This document shows, one piece after another, positions 43,432 to 54,028 of a stretch of 64,000 bases of DNA. Source of the DNA: Streptomyces tsukubensis. GTDB lineage: Bacteria > Actinomycetota > Actinomycetes > Streptomycetales > Streptomycetaceae. A model generated the notes under the pieces. That model made no database searches, was not told the DNA's origin, and worked only from the letters and a program-made list of their open reading frames with translations. How positions within the stretch are numbered: the stretch's first letter is position 1; each line of letters begins with the position of its first letter. The DNA is taken from contig NZ_CP020700.1 of NCBI RefSeq assembly GCF_003932715.1, forward strand, positions 4,548,501 to 4,612,500, given 5' to 3'. The translations under genes were made by a program, and so were the position numbers.

Positions 43432-45296
43432 CCGCCCGCCACCGCCACCCGGCCCCGGTGCTCCCCGCCCCCGGGATACGGCTCGACGCGCCCGCGCCCG
43501 GCTGGGCGATCGACGCCGACGTCGTCGTGGTCGGCTCCGGCGTCGCCGGACTCACCGCCGCCCTGCGCTGTGCCGCCGCCGGTCTGTCGACCGTCGTCGT
43601 CACCAAGGCCAGGCTCGACGACGGCTCCACCCGCTGGGCCCAGGGCGGCATAGCCGCCGCCCTCGGTGAGGGCGACAGCCCCGAGCAGCATCTCGCCGAC
43701 ACCCTGGTCGCGGGCGCGGGCCTCTGCGACGAGGAGGCCGTACGGCTGCTCGTCACCGAGGGCCCCGGTGCCGTCCGCAGGCTCATCGCCACCGGCGCGC
43801 ACTTCGACACCTCCCCCGAGACGGGCGAGATAGAACTGACCCGCGAGGGCGGCCACCACCGCCGCCGGATCGCCCACGCGGGCGGCGATGCGACCGGCGC
43901 CGAAATCTCCCGCGCCCTCGTCGAAGCGGTCCGCACCGCCGGTCTGCGCACCATCGAGAACGCCCTTGTGCTCGACCTCCTCACCGACGCCTCCGGGCGC
44001 ACCGCGGGCATCAGCCTCCATGTCATGGGCGAGGGACAGCACGACGGAGTCGGCGCCGTCCGCGCCCCCGCGGTCGTCCTCGCCACCGGCGGCATGGGCC
44101 AGATCTTCTCCGCGACCACCAACCCCGCCGTGTCCACCGGCGACGGCGTCGCGCTCGCCCTGCGCGCCGGGGCCGAGGTCTCGGACCTGGAGTTCGTCCA
44201 GTTCCACCCCACCGTGCTCTTCCTGGGCGCGGGCTCGGAGGGCCAGCAGCCGCTGGTGTCCGAAGCGGTACGGGGCGAGGGCGCCCATCTCGTCGACGCG
44301 TCCGGCACCCGCTTCATGCTCGGACAGCACGAGCTGGCCGAGCTGGCGCCCCGGGACATCGTCGCCAAGGCGATCATGCGGCGGATGCGGGAACAGGGCG
44401 CCGACCACATGTATCTCGACGCCCGGCACTTCGGCGCGGAGATGTGGGAGCACCGCTTCCCCACCATCCTCGCCGCCTGCCGGGCCCATGGCATCGACCC
44501 CGTCAGCGAGCCGATCCCCGTCGCCCCCGCCGCGCACTACGCCTCCGGCGGCGTCCGGACCGACTCGTACGGCCGGACCACCGTCCCCGGTCTCTACGCC
44601 TGCGGGGAAGTCGCCTGTACGGGGGTGCACGGCGCGAACCGCCTCGCCTCCAACTCCCTCCTCGAAGGGCTGGTCTTCGCCGAGCGCATCGCCGCGGACA
44701 TCGCAGAAGGCGACGGCGGCGCCGACGGTGACGGTACGGCTTCCGGCACCGCCCCGGCCGGTGCCCCGGTCCCCGTAGCGGCCACCGTCCTCCCGCTGAT
44801 CGACCCCGGCGCCCGCGCCCATATCCAGCGGGTCATGTCCCTCGGGGCGGGTGTCCTGCGCTCCGCCGAGAGCCTCGCGGAGGCGGCCCGCGCCCTGGAG
44901 GCCATCCGGGCGGAGACCGAGCCCGCGCCCGGCCCCACGGCACCCGCGCCCGGCCCCGCAGCCGCACCCGCCCCCGGCCCGGGCTCCGAGGAGCCCCTCG
45001 GCACCCACTCCGCCCCGGACCCCGATACCGTCTCCGGTACGGCCAAGCCCGCCGTCCCCGGTGTCGACGCCTGGGAGACCACCAACCTCCTCTGCGTCGC
45101 CCGCGTCCTCACCGCCGCGGCACTGGAGCGCGAGGAGACCCGCGGCTGCCACTGGCGGGAGGACCGTCCCGACCGCGACGACCGGGCCTGGCACCGCCAT
45201 CTGGTGATCCGTCTCGCCCCCGACCGGACGCTCGTCGTCCACCGCACCGAGAGCACCGCTTTCCCCCCGACATCCTCCAGGGAGCACCAGCCGTGA
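43428..45296 (+). CDS. nadB: L-aspartate oxidase
   Basis: FAD enzyme that oxidises aspartate to iminoaspartate, the first step of de novo NAD synthesis. The 622-residue protein starts at GTG 43428, overlapping panC. FAD-binding motif [20 protein letters not shown] is near residue 28, and [34 protein letters not shown] and [16 protein letters not shown] are typical. An Ala/Pro-rich insertion of about 50 residues interrupts the C-terminal helical domain. Quinolinate synthase (nadA) is not in this window. Confidence 0.95.
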   Translation: MTARHRHPAPVLPAPGIRLDAPAPGWAIDADVVVVGSGVAGLTAALRCAAAGLSTVVVTKARLDDGSTRWAQGGIAAALGEGDSPEQHLADTLVAGAGLCDEEAVRLLVTEGPGAVRRLIATGAHFDTSPETGEIELTREGGHHRRRIAHAGGDATGAEISRALVEAVRTAGLRTIENALVLDLLTDASGRTAGISLHVMGEGQHDGVGAVRAPAVVLATGGMGQIFSATTNPAVSTGDGVALALRAGAEVSDLEFVQFHPTVLFLGAGSEGQQPLVSEAVRGEGAHLVDASGTRFMLGQHELAELAPRDIVAKAIMRRMREQGADHMYLDARHFGAEMWEHRFPTILAACRAHGIDPVSEPIPVAPAAHYASGGVRTDSYGRTTVPGLYACGEVACTGVHGANRLASNSLLEGLVFAERIAADIAEGDGGADGDGTASGTAPAGAPVPVAATVLPLIDPGARAHIQRVMSLGAGVLRSAESLAEAARALEAIRAETEPAPGPTAPAPGPAAAPAPGPGSEEPLGTHSAPDPDTVSGTAKPAVPGVDAWETTNLLCVARVLTAAALEREETRGCHWREDRPDRDDRAWHRHLVIRLAPDRTLVVHRTESTAFPPTSSREHQP

Positions 45297-46375
45297 GCAC
45301 GCCCGAAGAACGTCCGGTCCCCGTGGACGTACCCCTCATCCAGATCGGCGTCCCCGCCGCGGGCGGAGGCTGCGGGGACTCCTGCGGCTGCGGCGGCGCG
45401 GCGGACGGCGGAGCACCCGACGACGAGCTGTACGAATGCGGTCTCGACCCCGCCCTCGCCGTCCTCCTTGCCGAGGCCGGTCTCGACCCCGTCCAGGTCG
45501 AGGACATCGCCCACCTCGCGCTCAGCGAGGACCTCGACGGCGGCGTGGACGTGACGAGCGTGGCGACCGTCCCCGGCGACGCCGTCGCCACCGGCGACTT
45601 CACCGCCCGCGAAGCAGGCACGGTCGCGGGCATCCAGATCGCCGAGGCCGTCCTCTCCATCGTCGCCACCGACGAGTTCGAGGTGGAGCGGCACGTTGCC
45701 GACGGCGACCGCGTCGAGGCGGGGCAGAAGCTGCTCTCCGTCACCACCCGCACCCGCGAACTGCTCACCGGCGAGCGCAGCGCGCTCAACATCCTCTGCC
45801 GTCTCTCCGGTATCGCGACCGCCACCCGCGCCTGGGCCGACACCCTGGAGGGCACCGGAGCGAAGGTCCGCGACACCCGCAAGACGACGCCCGGACTGCG
45901 CGCCCTGGAGAAGTACGCGGTGCGCTGCGGCGGCGGCGTCAACCACCGGATGTCCCTCTCGGACGCGGCCCTGGTCAAGGACAACCACGTGGTCGCGGCG
46001 GGCGGTGTCGCCGAGGCGTTCAAGGCGGTACGGGACGTCTTCCCCGGCGTGCCGGTGGAGGTCGAGGTCGACACCCTCGACCAGGTCCGGGAGGTCATCG
46101 AGGCGGGCGCGGACCTGATCCTGCTCGACAACTTCACCCCCGCGCAGACCGCGGAGGCCGTGGCGCTGGTCGCGGGCCGCGCGGTCCTCGAATCCTCCGG
46201 CCGGCTCACCCTGGACAACGCCCGGGCGTACGCGGACACCGGCGTCGACTATCTCGCGGTCGGCGCCCTCACCCACTCGTCGCGCATCCTCGACATCGGC
46301 CTCGACCTGCGCGAACCCGATCCCGCAGGGACCGGCGGCGCCGGCCCGGCGGACCCCCGCGAGGGGACTGCCTGA
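45293..46375 (+). CDS. nadC: Nicotinate-nucleotide pyrophosphorylase (carboxylating)
   Basis: Converts quinolinate and PRPP to nicotinate mononucleotide. The 360-residue protein overlaps nadB by four bases. Conserved parts are LALSEDLDGGVDVTS, LLTGERSALNILCRLSGIAT, DTRKTTPGLRALEKYAVRCGGGVNHR and LVKDNHVVAAGG. A distinct N-terminal extension has four cysteines in GCGDSCGCGG, not found in typical NadC, whose purpose is unknown; metal binding is possible. Confidence 0.95.
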   Translation: MSTPEERPVPVDVPLIQIGVPAAGGGCGDSCGCGGAADGGAPDDELYECGLDPALAVLLAEAGLDPVQVEDIAHLALSEDLDGGVDVTSVATVPGDAVATGDFTAREAGTVAGIQIAEAVLSIVATDEFEVERHVADGDRVEAGQKLLSVTTRTRELLTGERSALNILCRLSGIATATRAWADTLEGTGAKVRDTRKTTPGLRALEKYAVRCGGGVNHRMSLSDAALVKDNHVVAAGGVAEAFKAVRDVFPGVPVEVEVDTLDQVREVIEAGADLILLDNFTPAQTAEAVALVAGRAVLESSGRLTLDNARAYADTGVDYLAVGALTHSSRILDIGLDLREPDPAGTGGAGPADPREGTA

Positions 46376-47175
46376 TGCTGCTCACCATTGATGTCGGCAA
46401 CACCCATATGGTCCTGGGGCTCTTCGACGGCGAGGAGATCGTCGAACACTGGCGGATCTCCACCGACGCCCGCCGCACCGCCGACGAGCTGGCGGTCCTC
46501 CTCCAGGGGCTGATGGGAATGCACCCCCTGCTCGGGATGGAGCTGGGGGACGGCATCGAGGGCATCTGCATCTGCTCCACGGTCCCCGCGGTCCTCCACG
46601 AACTGCGCGAGGTCACCCGCCGCTACTACGGCGACGTACCGGCGATCCTGGTGGAGCCGGGCGTCAAGACCGGGGTGCCCGTCCTCACCGACCATCCCAA
46701 GGAGGTCGGCGCGGACCGCATCATCAACTCCGTCGCGGCGGTCGAGCTGTACGGCGGCCCGGCGATCGTCGTCGACTTCGGCACGGCGACCACGTTCGAC
46801 GCGGTCAGCGCGCGCGGGGAGTACGTGGGCGGGGTCATCGCCCCCGGTATCGAGATCTCCGTCGACGCGCTCGGCGTCAAGGGCGCCCAGCTCCGCAAGA
46901 TCGAACTGGCCCGGCCGCGGAGCGTCATCGGCAAGAACACGGTCGAGGCGATGCAGTCGGGCATCGTGTACGGCTTCGCGGGCCAGGTCGACGGCGTCGT
47001 CCACCGCATGAAGCGCGAGCTGAGCCCCCAGGACCCCGACGAGGTCACCGTGATCGCGACCGGCGGTCTTGCGCCGATGGTGCTGGGGGAGTCGTCGGAG
47101 ATCGACGAGCACGAACCGTGGCTCACGCTGATCGGCCTCCGCCTGGTGTACGAGCGCAACATCACGCGCCTCTGA
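46375..47175 (+). CDS. coaX: Type III pantothenate kinase
   Basis: Phosphorylates pantothenate, the first committed step of CoA synthesis. A 266-residue ASKHA-fold protein with LLTIDVGNTHMVLGLFDG at the N-terminus, ADRIINSVAAVELYGGPAIVVDFGTATTFDAV and GVIAPGIEISVDAL. It overlaps nadC (TGATG) and is the last gene of the cofactor operon (DUF2520-panC-nadB-nadC-coaX). Confidence 0.95.
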   Translation: MLLTIDVGNTHMVLGLFDGEEIVEHWRISTDARRTADELAVLLQGLMGMHPLLGMELGDGIEGICICSTVPAVLHELREVTRRYYGDVPAILVEPGVKTGVPVLTDHPKEVGADRIINSVAAVELYGGPAIVVDFGTATTFDAVSARGEYVGGVIAPGIEISVDALGVKGAQLRKIELARPRSVIGKNTVEAMQSGIVYGFAGQVDGVVHRMKRELSPQDPDEVTVIATGGLAPMVLGESSEIDEHEPWLTLIGLRLVYERNITRL

Positions 47176-47372
47176 CGGCCCGGGCGCCCGCCGCCCGGGC
47201 CGCCCGGCCGTCCGGGCACCCGGTGCCGTCCCGCCCCGGGCCCGTACCCCTTGCCTCGTACTTTCCCCTGCTTCCCCCGGCTTCCCCGTGCCCTCCGCGC
47301 CACCGCCGAGGGGACGCGCCCGGGGAATAGGAATAGCCCGATATTGCCGAAAAATGCGCCTATCGTCGGGCC

Positions 47373-48023
47373 ATGCCCACGCCTTACGGTTCCCGCGGCG
47401 GTATGGCCTTCAGCGCAGACGAGCTGCGTGTGCTCCGACGCGCCCTCGCCGTTGCCCTTCATCCCGTCCCACTCGCCGACGAGGACGTCCAGGACTGTCT
47501 GCGGCTCGCAGGCTCCGTGGACGAGGCGGCGCTGGAGGCCGGACGGCTGCGCGCGTTCCTGCTCGCCGATCTCGACCGGTACCGCGCGGCCCTGCCCGGC
47601 GCCGGTGCCGGATATCTGGAGCTGCTCCAGGACGCGCTGGCCGCCGGGTACGACCCCCGTCCGGAGGATCTCGCCGCCCTGCGCGGACTGCGCGGGCACG
47701 TCGTCGCCGAAGCCGTACTGGAACGGTGCCAGATCCTGGCCGAGCGTTCGGTACGCGCCCGGCTCGCCGGACGGCAGGTCACCACTCCCGCGCCCCGCAC
47801 CCGGCTGCTCGCCCTGCCCGGCGGCCGGGCCGAGGCCGCCGGGTCCGACGAAGGGGCGGAGGAGAAGCCTCAGCCGCGCCCGGTGCCCAAGCCCGCCCCG
47901 AAGCCGGCACCCGAACCGGCCGCCCCGCCGGCGCCCGGCGAGCGCCCGGTGCCCAAACCGTCCGAGGTCTTCCCGCCCCGCCGCAGGCCCGTACCCCCGC
48001 CGGAGCAGCTGGCCACGGCCTGA
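47373..48023 (+). CDS. Hypothetical protein with disordered proline-rich tail
   Basis: A 216-residue protein starting at ATG 47373. Residues 1-125 are mostly helical (SADELRVLRRALAVALHPVPLADEDVQDCLRLA) and the rest is Pro/Lys/Glu-rich (KPQPRPVPKPAPKPAPEPA). It is a conserved-type Streptomyces protein between coaX and lsr2 in my memory, without a known role. No ribosome binding site; TATCGT lies six bases upstream and might be a -10 for a leaderless mRNA. Confidence 0.72.
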   Translation: MPTPYGSRGGMAFSADELRVLRRALAVALHPVPLADEDVQDCLRLAGSVDEAALEAGRLRAFLLADLDRYRAALPGAGAGYLELLQDALAAGYDPRPEDLAALRGLRGHVVAEAVLERCQILAERSVRARLAGRQVTTPAPRTRLLALPGGRAEAAGSDEGAEEKPQPRPVPKPAPKPAPEPAAPPAPGERPVPKPSEVFPPRRRPVPPPEQLATA

Positions 48024-48113
48024 GCGGTGTTCCGCGCTGCCGCGCCTCCGGGTCGCCCGGGGTGACCCGGCCCCCGGCGGTGGCGCGGAACGGCCCTTGG
48101 CTACCCTGAATCC

Positions 48114-48320
48114 ATGGACTACGTATCGGCGCTCGTGCCTCCCGTGGTGATGGCCACCTTTTTCACGATCCTGATCGTGACGATCGTGAAGAGTCAGGGC
48201 GGCCCGAACAAGACCAAGGAAGACGCCTACGTGGACGCCGCGCTGGCGCGATCCGAAGCCGGCCCGCAGTCCTCCGCGGGCGACGGCGCCGCCGTCCCGG
48301 CCACGGCCGGCAGCGACTGA
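48114..48320 (+). CDS. Small single-span membrane protein
   Basis: A 68-residue protein, MDYVSALVPPVVMATFFTIL..., with a single transmembrane helix at residues 5-25 and a polar C-terminal tail (QGGPNKTKEDAYVDAALARSE). TACCCT seven bases before the ATG suggests a leaderless mRNA. Function unknown. Confidence 0.75.
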   Translation: MDYVSALVPPVVMATFFTILIVTIVKSQGGPNKTKEDAYVDAALARSEAGPQSSAGDGAAVPATAGSD

Positions 48321-48503
48321 TCCCAGCGGCTTCCGCAGCCCCGACCGGGTGCATCGCGCGCCCGGCTCCGCGGGCATGCGGGCACGCGCGCACAGGACGT
48401 ACGGCAGGGTCACAGCGCCCACCGTGCGTCCTTTTTGTTCCGGTATTGCGAAATATATAGAGTTGTTCATAGCTTTTGGGGTTTCCGCCGCTATGGTGGC
48501 AAT

Positions 48504-49112
48504 GTGCCCCGTCAATTGGGAGAGCTCGAAGACGCCGTGATGACACGCGTCTGGCAATGGAACCGGCCGGTCACTGTCCGGGAAGTCCTGGAAGACCTTC
48601 AACAGGATCGTTCCATCGCCTACACGACCGTCATGACCGTCATGGACAATCTCCACCAGAAGGGCTGGGTCCGCAGGGAAGTCGAAGGCCGCGCCTATAG
48701 ATACACGGCGGTCTCCACCCGGGCCGCGTACTCGGCCGCTCTGATGAACGAGGCCTGGGCCCAGAGCGACAACCCCGCCGCCGCGCTCGTTGCCTTCTTC
48801 GGGATGATGTCGCCGGAGCAGCGGGAAGCCCTCCAGGCGGCCGTCCGCATGGTGCAGACCGAACCTTCTCCTTCCCCGGAACAGAACCCGGAACCCGCTC
48901 CGGAACAAGCGCCTGAACAGGCCCCCGAACCGGCCCGCGAACCTGAATCGCCACCCGAAACGCCATCCGAAACGCCCTCCGAAACGAAGACGGCCGGGGA
49001 GGCGGCCCCGGAAGCCGGAAGTGCCCCGGAAGACGCCCCGGCGCCCGCGGCCGAAGAGCCCGGCGACGACCCCGGAGAGGGTGCCGACGAGGACCGTTCC
49101 CCGGGGCGATAG
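48504..49112 (+). CDS. BlaI/MecI-family transcriptional regulator
   Basis: A 202-residue protein from GTG 48504 (VPRQLGELEDAVMTRVWQWN). The N-terminal winged helix reads VREVLEDLQQDRSIAYTTVMTVMDNLHQKGWVRREVEGRAYRYTAV, as in BlaI/MecI repressors that are released by proteolysis. The C-terminal 80 residues are Pro/Glu-rich repeats (PEQAPEQAPEPAREPE). A partner BlaR-type sensor is not next to it. The AT-rich stretch at 48432-48478, with GCGAAATATATAG, is its likely promoter. Confidence 0.9.
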   Translation: MPRQLGELEDAVMTRVWQWNRPVTVREVLEDLQQDRSIAYTTVMTVMDNLHQKGWVRREVEGRAYRYTAVSTRAAYSAALMNEAWAQSDNPAAALVAFFGMMSPEQREALQAAVRMVQTEPSPSPEQNPEPAPEQAPEQAPEPAREPESPPETPSETPSETKTAGEAAPEAGSAPEDAPAPAAEEPGDDPGEGADEDRSPGR

Positions 49113-49122
49113 CGTCTGGCCC

Positions 49123-49641
49123 ATGTCGAATCCCGCAGCAAATGCCATCACCGTCCGCCGCGCCCGGACGGTCGATGTGCGCGCGGTCCGCCGGCTCCTC
49201 GACCCCTACGTGACTGCGGGCATCCTGCTCGACAAAGCGACTGTCACTCTTTACGAAGACATCCAGGAGTTCTGGGTAGCGGAAGGCGCGGACGGCACCG
49301 TCGTCGGCTGTGGCGCGCTCCACGTCATGTGGGAAGACCTCGCGGAAGTGCGCACTCTCGCCGTCGACCCCCGCCACAAGGGGTCCGGCATCGGCCATCG
49401 GCTGCTCGACGAGCTGTTGCACACAGCGCGCAGGCTCGGCGTCAGCCGGGTTTTCTGTCTCACCTTCGAAGTCGACTTCTTCAGCAAGCACGGCTTCGTC
49501 GAGATCGGTGAGACCCCGGTCGACGGAGATGTCTACACCGAGCTGCTGCGCTCCTATGACGAGGGTGTCGCCGAGTTCCTCGGACTCGAACGCGTGAAGC
49601 CGAACACCCTCGGCAACAGTCGCATGCTTCTCCAGCTCTGA
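49123..49641 (+). CDS. GNAT acetyltransferase, N-acetylglutamate synthase-like
   Basis: A 172-residue GNAT protein from ATG 49123. It has ITVRRARTVDVRAVRRLLDPYVTAGILLDK, then EVRTLAVDPRHKGSGIGHRLLDELL (acetyl-CoA loop) and FSKHGFVEIGE. This fits the short stand-alone amino-acid N-acetyltransferases that make N-acetylglutamate for arginine synthesis in actinobacteria. TAGCGT seven bases upstream and no ribosome binding site suggest a leaderless mRNA. Confidence 0.85.
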   Translation: MSNPAANAITVRRARTVDVRAVRRLLDPYVTAGILLDKATVTLYEDIQEFWVAEGADGTVVGCGALHVMWEDLAEVRTLAVDPRHKGSGIGHRLLDELLHTARRLGVSRVFCLTFEVDFFSKHGFVEIGETPVDGDVYTELLRSYDEGVAEFLGLERVKPNTLGNSRMLLQL

Positions 49642-49840
49642 TCCGGCTCCGATCACCCGTCCGCGTGACCCGCCGAGGCATCACCGAGACATCGGCGGGG
49701 CATCAGCGAAGCGATCCCTATGTCCGAATCGCGCACGTTTCCCGCCCTCTCCGCCTTCTGAACCTGTCCCAAGGGTTTGAGTTTTTCAGAGAAAAGCGGT
49801 TTCCTTTCCGCGTACTGCATTTTCGATGAAAGGAAATCCG

Positions 49841-50173
49841 GTGGCACAGAAGGTTCAGGTCCTTCTTGTCGATGACATCGACGGCGGCGAAGCGGACGAG
49901 ACCGTGACGTTCGCGCTGGACGGCAAGACGTACGAGATCGACCTCACCACCGCCAATGCGGACAAGCTCCGCTCGCTGCTGGAGCCGTACGCCAAGAACG
50001 GCCGCCGCACCGGCGGTCGCGCTTCCACGGGCCGCAGCAAGGGCCGGGCCGCGAGCGACAACAAGAACACCGCGGAAGTCCGTGCCTGGGCCAAGGCGAA
50101 CGGTTACGAGGTCAACGACCGCGGGCGCGTCCCCGCCACGGTCCGCGAGGCCTACGAGAAGGCCAACGGCTGA
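49841..50173 (+). CDS. lsr2: Lsr2-type nucleoid-associated protein
   Basis: A 110-residue DNA-bridging protein, start GTG 49841 with AAAGGAAA before it. The N-terminal dimerisation domain is VAQKVQVLLVDDIDGGEADETVTFALDGKTYEIDL, and the C-terminal AT-hook-like domain has the RGR motif in AKANGYEVNDRGRVPATVREAYEKANG. Lsr2 silences AT-rich, often foreign, genes in Streptomyces and mycobacteria. The upstream gap is moderately AT-rich and holds a GCGG...CCGC hairpin. Confidence 0.95.
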   Translation: MAQKVQVLLVDDIDGGEADETVTFALDGKTYEIDLTTANADKLRSLLEPYAKNGRRTGGRASTGRSKGRAASDNKNTAEVRAWAKANGYEVNDRGRVPATVREAYEKANG

Positions 50174-50196
50174 CAACGGCCCACCAGGGCCGATCG

Positions 50197-50214
50197 GCGG
50201 GCGCCGGCGCCCGC
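50197..50214. terminator. Bidirectional palindrome after lsr2
   Basis: A perfect 18-base palindrome, GCGGGCGCC/GGCGCCCGC, lies between convergent lsr2 and the primase-like gene and touches the latter's stop codon at 50214. Confidence 0.55.
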
Positions 50215-50969
50215 TAATCGGCCGCGTATTCACAGGCTGCGCATTCGTACACGTATCCGGTTCCGGTGGGCGGTCCGGTGCGGGTATTCGTCCGCAGCAA
50301 TCGGGCCCGGTGGCATTCCGTTGCCGCCGTGTCCAGGAGTCTCACGAGATCGGGCCCCCGTACGCGTCCGGGGTGCCCGTCCGCTCCGGTGCCCGGCAGG
50401 CCCGGCAGCTCCGACTCCGGCTCGCGCCCCGGCGCGGGGGGTCGCAGCCATACGGCGGCCCCCCGGGGGCCCGTCCAGCCTGGCGGCAGGGGTGCGGGCA
50501 TCCGGCCCCCCGCCCCGACGGCGACCAGGTCGAGGGTGACGCCGCCCCACTCCAGCCAGGACAGCAGCCCCGGCACCTCATCGGCGGAACCGGCGGCGAC
50601 GAGCAGTCGCATCCGGTCCCCGTGCAGGGCGACCGGTCCGGTCCGCACCCCCCGCCGCAGCACCGCCGCACCCGCGTCGGCAGGCAGCTCCAGCACGTCG
50701 AAACCGATCCCCGTGAGCAGCCGCACCGGCTCCCCGGGCCCGGCAGGCCCGGCGACCGGCCACCCCAGCCGGGTGCCGTACCAGCGCGCCACGGCCGCCC
50801 GGGCGGCCACAGGGCGCCCACGGCGTCCGGAGCCGCCCGGAAGGCCGAGAGGTCCGCGCGGGGACGGCAGCACGGCCGGAGCCGGTCCGGACGCCGGTGG
50901 CGGCGGAGGAGCCGGCCGCCGGGACGCCCGGGGTGGCAGCGGAGGCGGTACGGGCGGCGCTGCGCTCAT
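50214..50969 (-). CDS. Bifunctional primase/polymerase N-terminal-like protein of unknown role
   Basis: A 251-residue protein from ATG 50969, with GGGGAG 11 bases upstream; GTG/ATG codons further upstream would add a low-complexity leader. Residues 70-200 (ARWYGTRLGWPVAGP..., EPVRLLTGIGFDVLELPADAG, GPVALHGDRMRLLVAAG) resemble the small Streptomyces proteins annotated as prim-pol N-terminal domain proteins. The catalytic acidic residues of true primase-polymerases are not obvious, so activity is doubtful. The C-terminus has CAACEYAAD. Confidence 0.65.
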   Translation of the reverse strand: MSAAPPVPPPLPPRASRRPAPPPPPASGPAPAVLPSPRGPLGLPGGSGRRGRPVAARAAVARWYGTRLGWPVAGPAGPGEPVRLLTGIGFDVLELPADAGAAVLRRGVRTGPVALHGDRMRLLVAAGSADEVPGLLSWLEWGGVTLDLVAVGAGGRMPAPLPPGWTGPRGAAVWLRPPAPGREPESELPGLPGTGADGHPGRVRGPDLVRLLDTAATECHRARLLRTNTRTGPPTGTGYVYECAACEYAAD

Positions 50970-51401
50970 GATTCCGGGAACTCCCCGAACCCCCCGAGGG
51001 TTACGCAGAGTGGCGAATCGTACGCACTCCGTGGCCCCGTGGCGGGCGATCACGGTCGTTCGGCCCCCGGACCTTGTTCGCCCGTAGCTGAGGGAACCGG
51101 GGCGTGCCGCATGGAGTGTCAGTGCTTACGGGTAAGACATTCCTAGTGAGGAGGGGCGACACGCTCGCACGGAGGCCGTGCGTTCGCCATCGGCGTACAG
51201 ATGGTGAGAGTAACTGCCTGGCCTGCGGGAACATCGTCTCGCACCATCGGGTTGGAGCAGGTGTCGGCGTTCAGGGGTCAGGAGGCCACAGACGGGTGTC
51301 GGCAGTTGGAATGAGCGGTCCCCGCTTGCGGGACTAAGCTGCGGAAGGACAGGGAGGGGACCGACCCCTTACTGCCTGACCGCTCTGAGGAGCGATTAAC
51401 G
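50970..51401 (+). promoter_or_regulatory. clpC upstream regulatory region
   Basis: A 432-base gap between divergent genes. A 77-codon frame at 51104 is not convincing. GTTCGC-CATCG-GCGTAC at 51182-51198 resembles the ClgR operator of actinobacteria. GTCCCCGC-TT-GCGGGAC (51318-51334) can form a hairpin. The GAGGAG site nine bases before ATG 51402 is strong. Confidence 0.5.
51182..51198 (+). promoter_or_regulatory. Candidate ClgR operator upstream of clpC
   Basis: GTTCGC and GCGTAC half-sites are separated by five bases; the ideal second arm would be GCGAAC, so there is one mismatch. ClgR in Streptomyces and Corynebacterium activates clpC, clpP and lon through CGC-N5-GCG sites. The spacing and target gene fit. 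Confidence 0.55.
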
Positions 51402-53927
<2,526 letters not shown>

Positions 53928-53969
53928 CAGCACCGCCGCGGGGACAGCCCCTCTGCGGCGTTGACGATT

Positions 53970-54010
53970 GAGGCCTTGGCCCGTACCGACGAGGTACGGG
54001 CCAAGGCCTC
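53970..54010. terminator. Strong hairpin after clpC
   Basis: An 18-bp perfect stem, GAGGCCTTGGCCCGTACC with its complement, closes a five-base loop. It sits between clpC and the convergent NACHT operon and can end both transcripts. Confidence 0.85.
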
Positions 54011-54028
54011 GGTCATGTCACGGGCGGT

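Noticed and set aside
51104-51337. 77-codon frame upstream of clpC
   Set aside because: It overlaps the candidate ClgR site and leader; the sequence shows no domain, and there is no good ribosome binding site.
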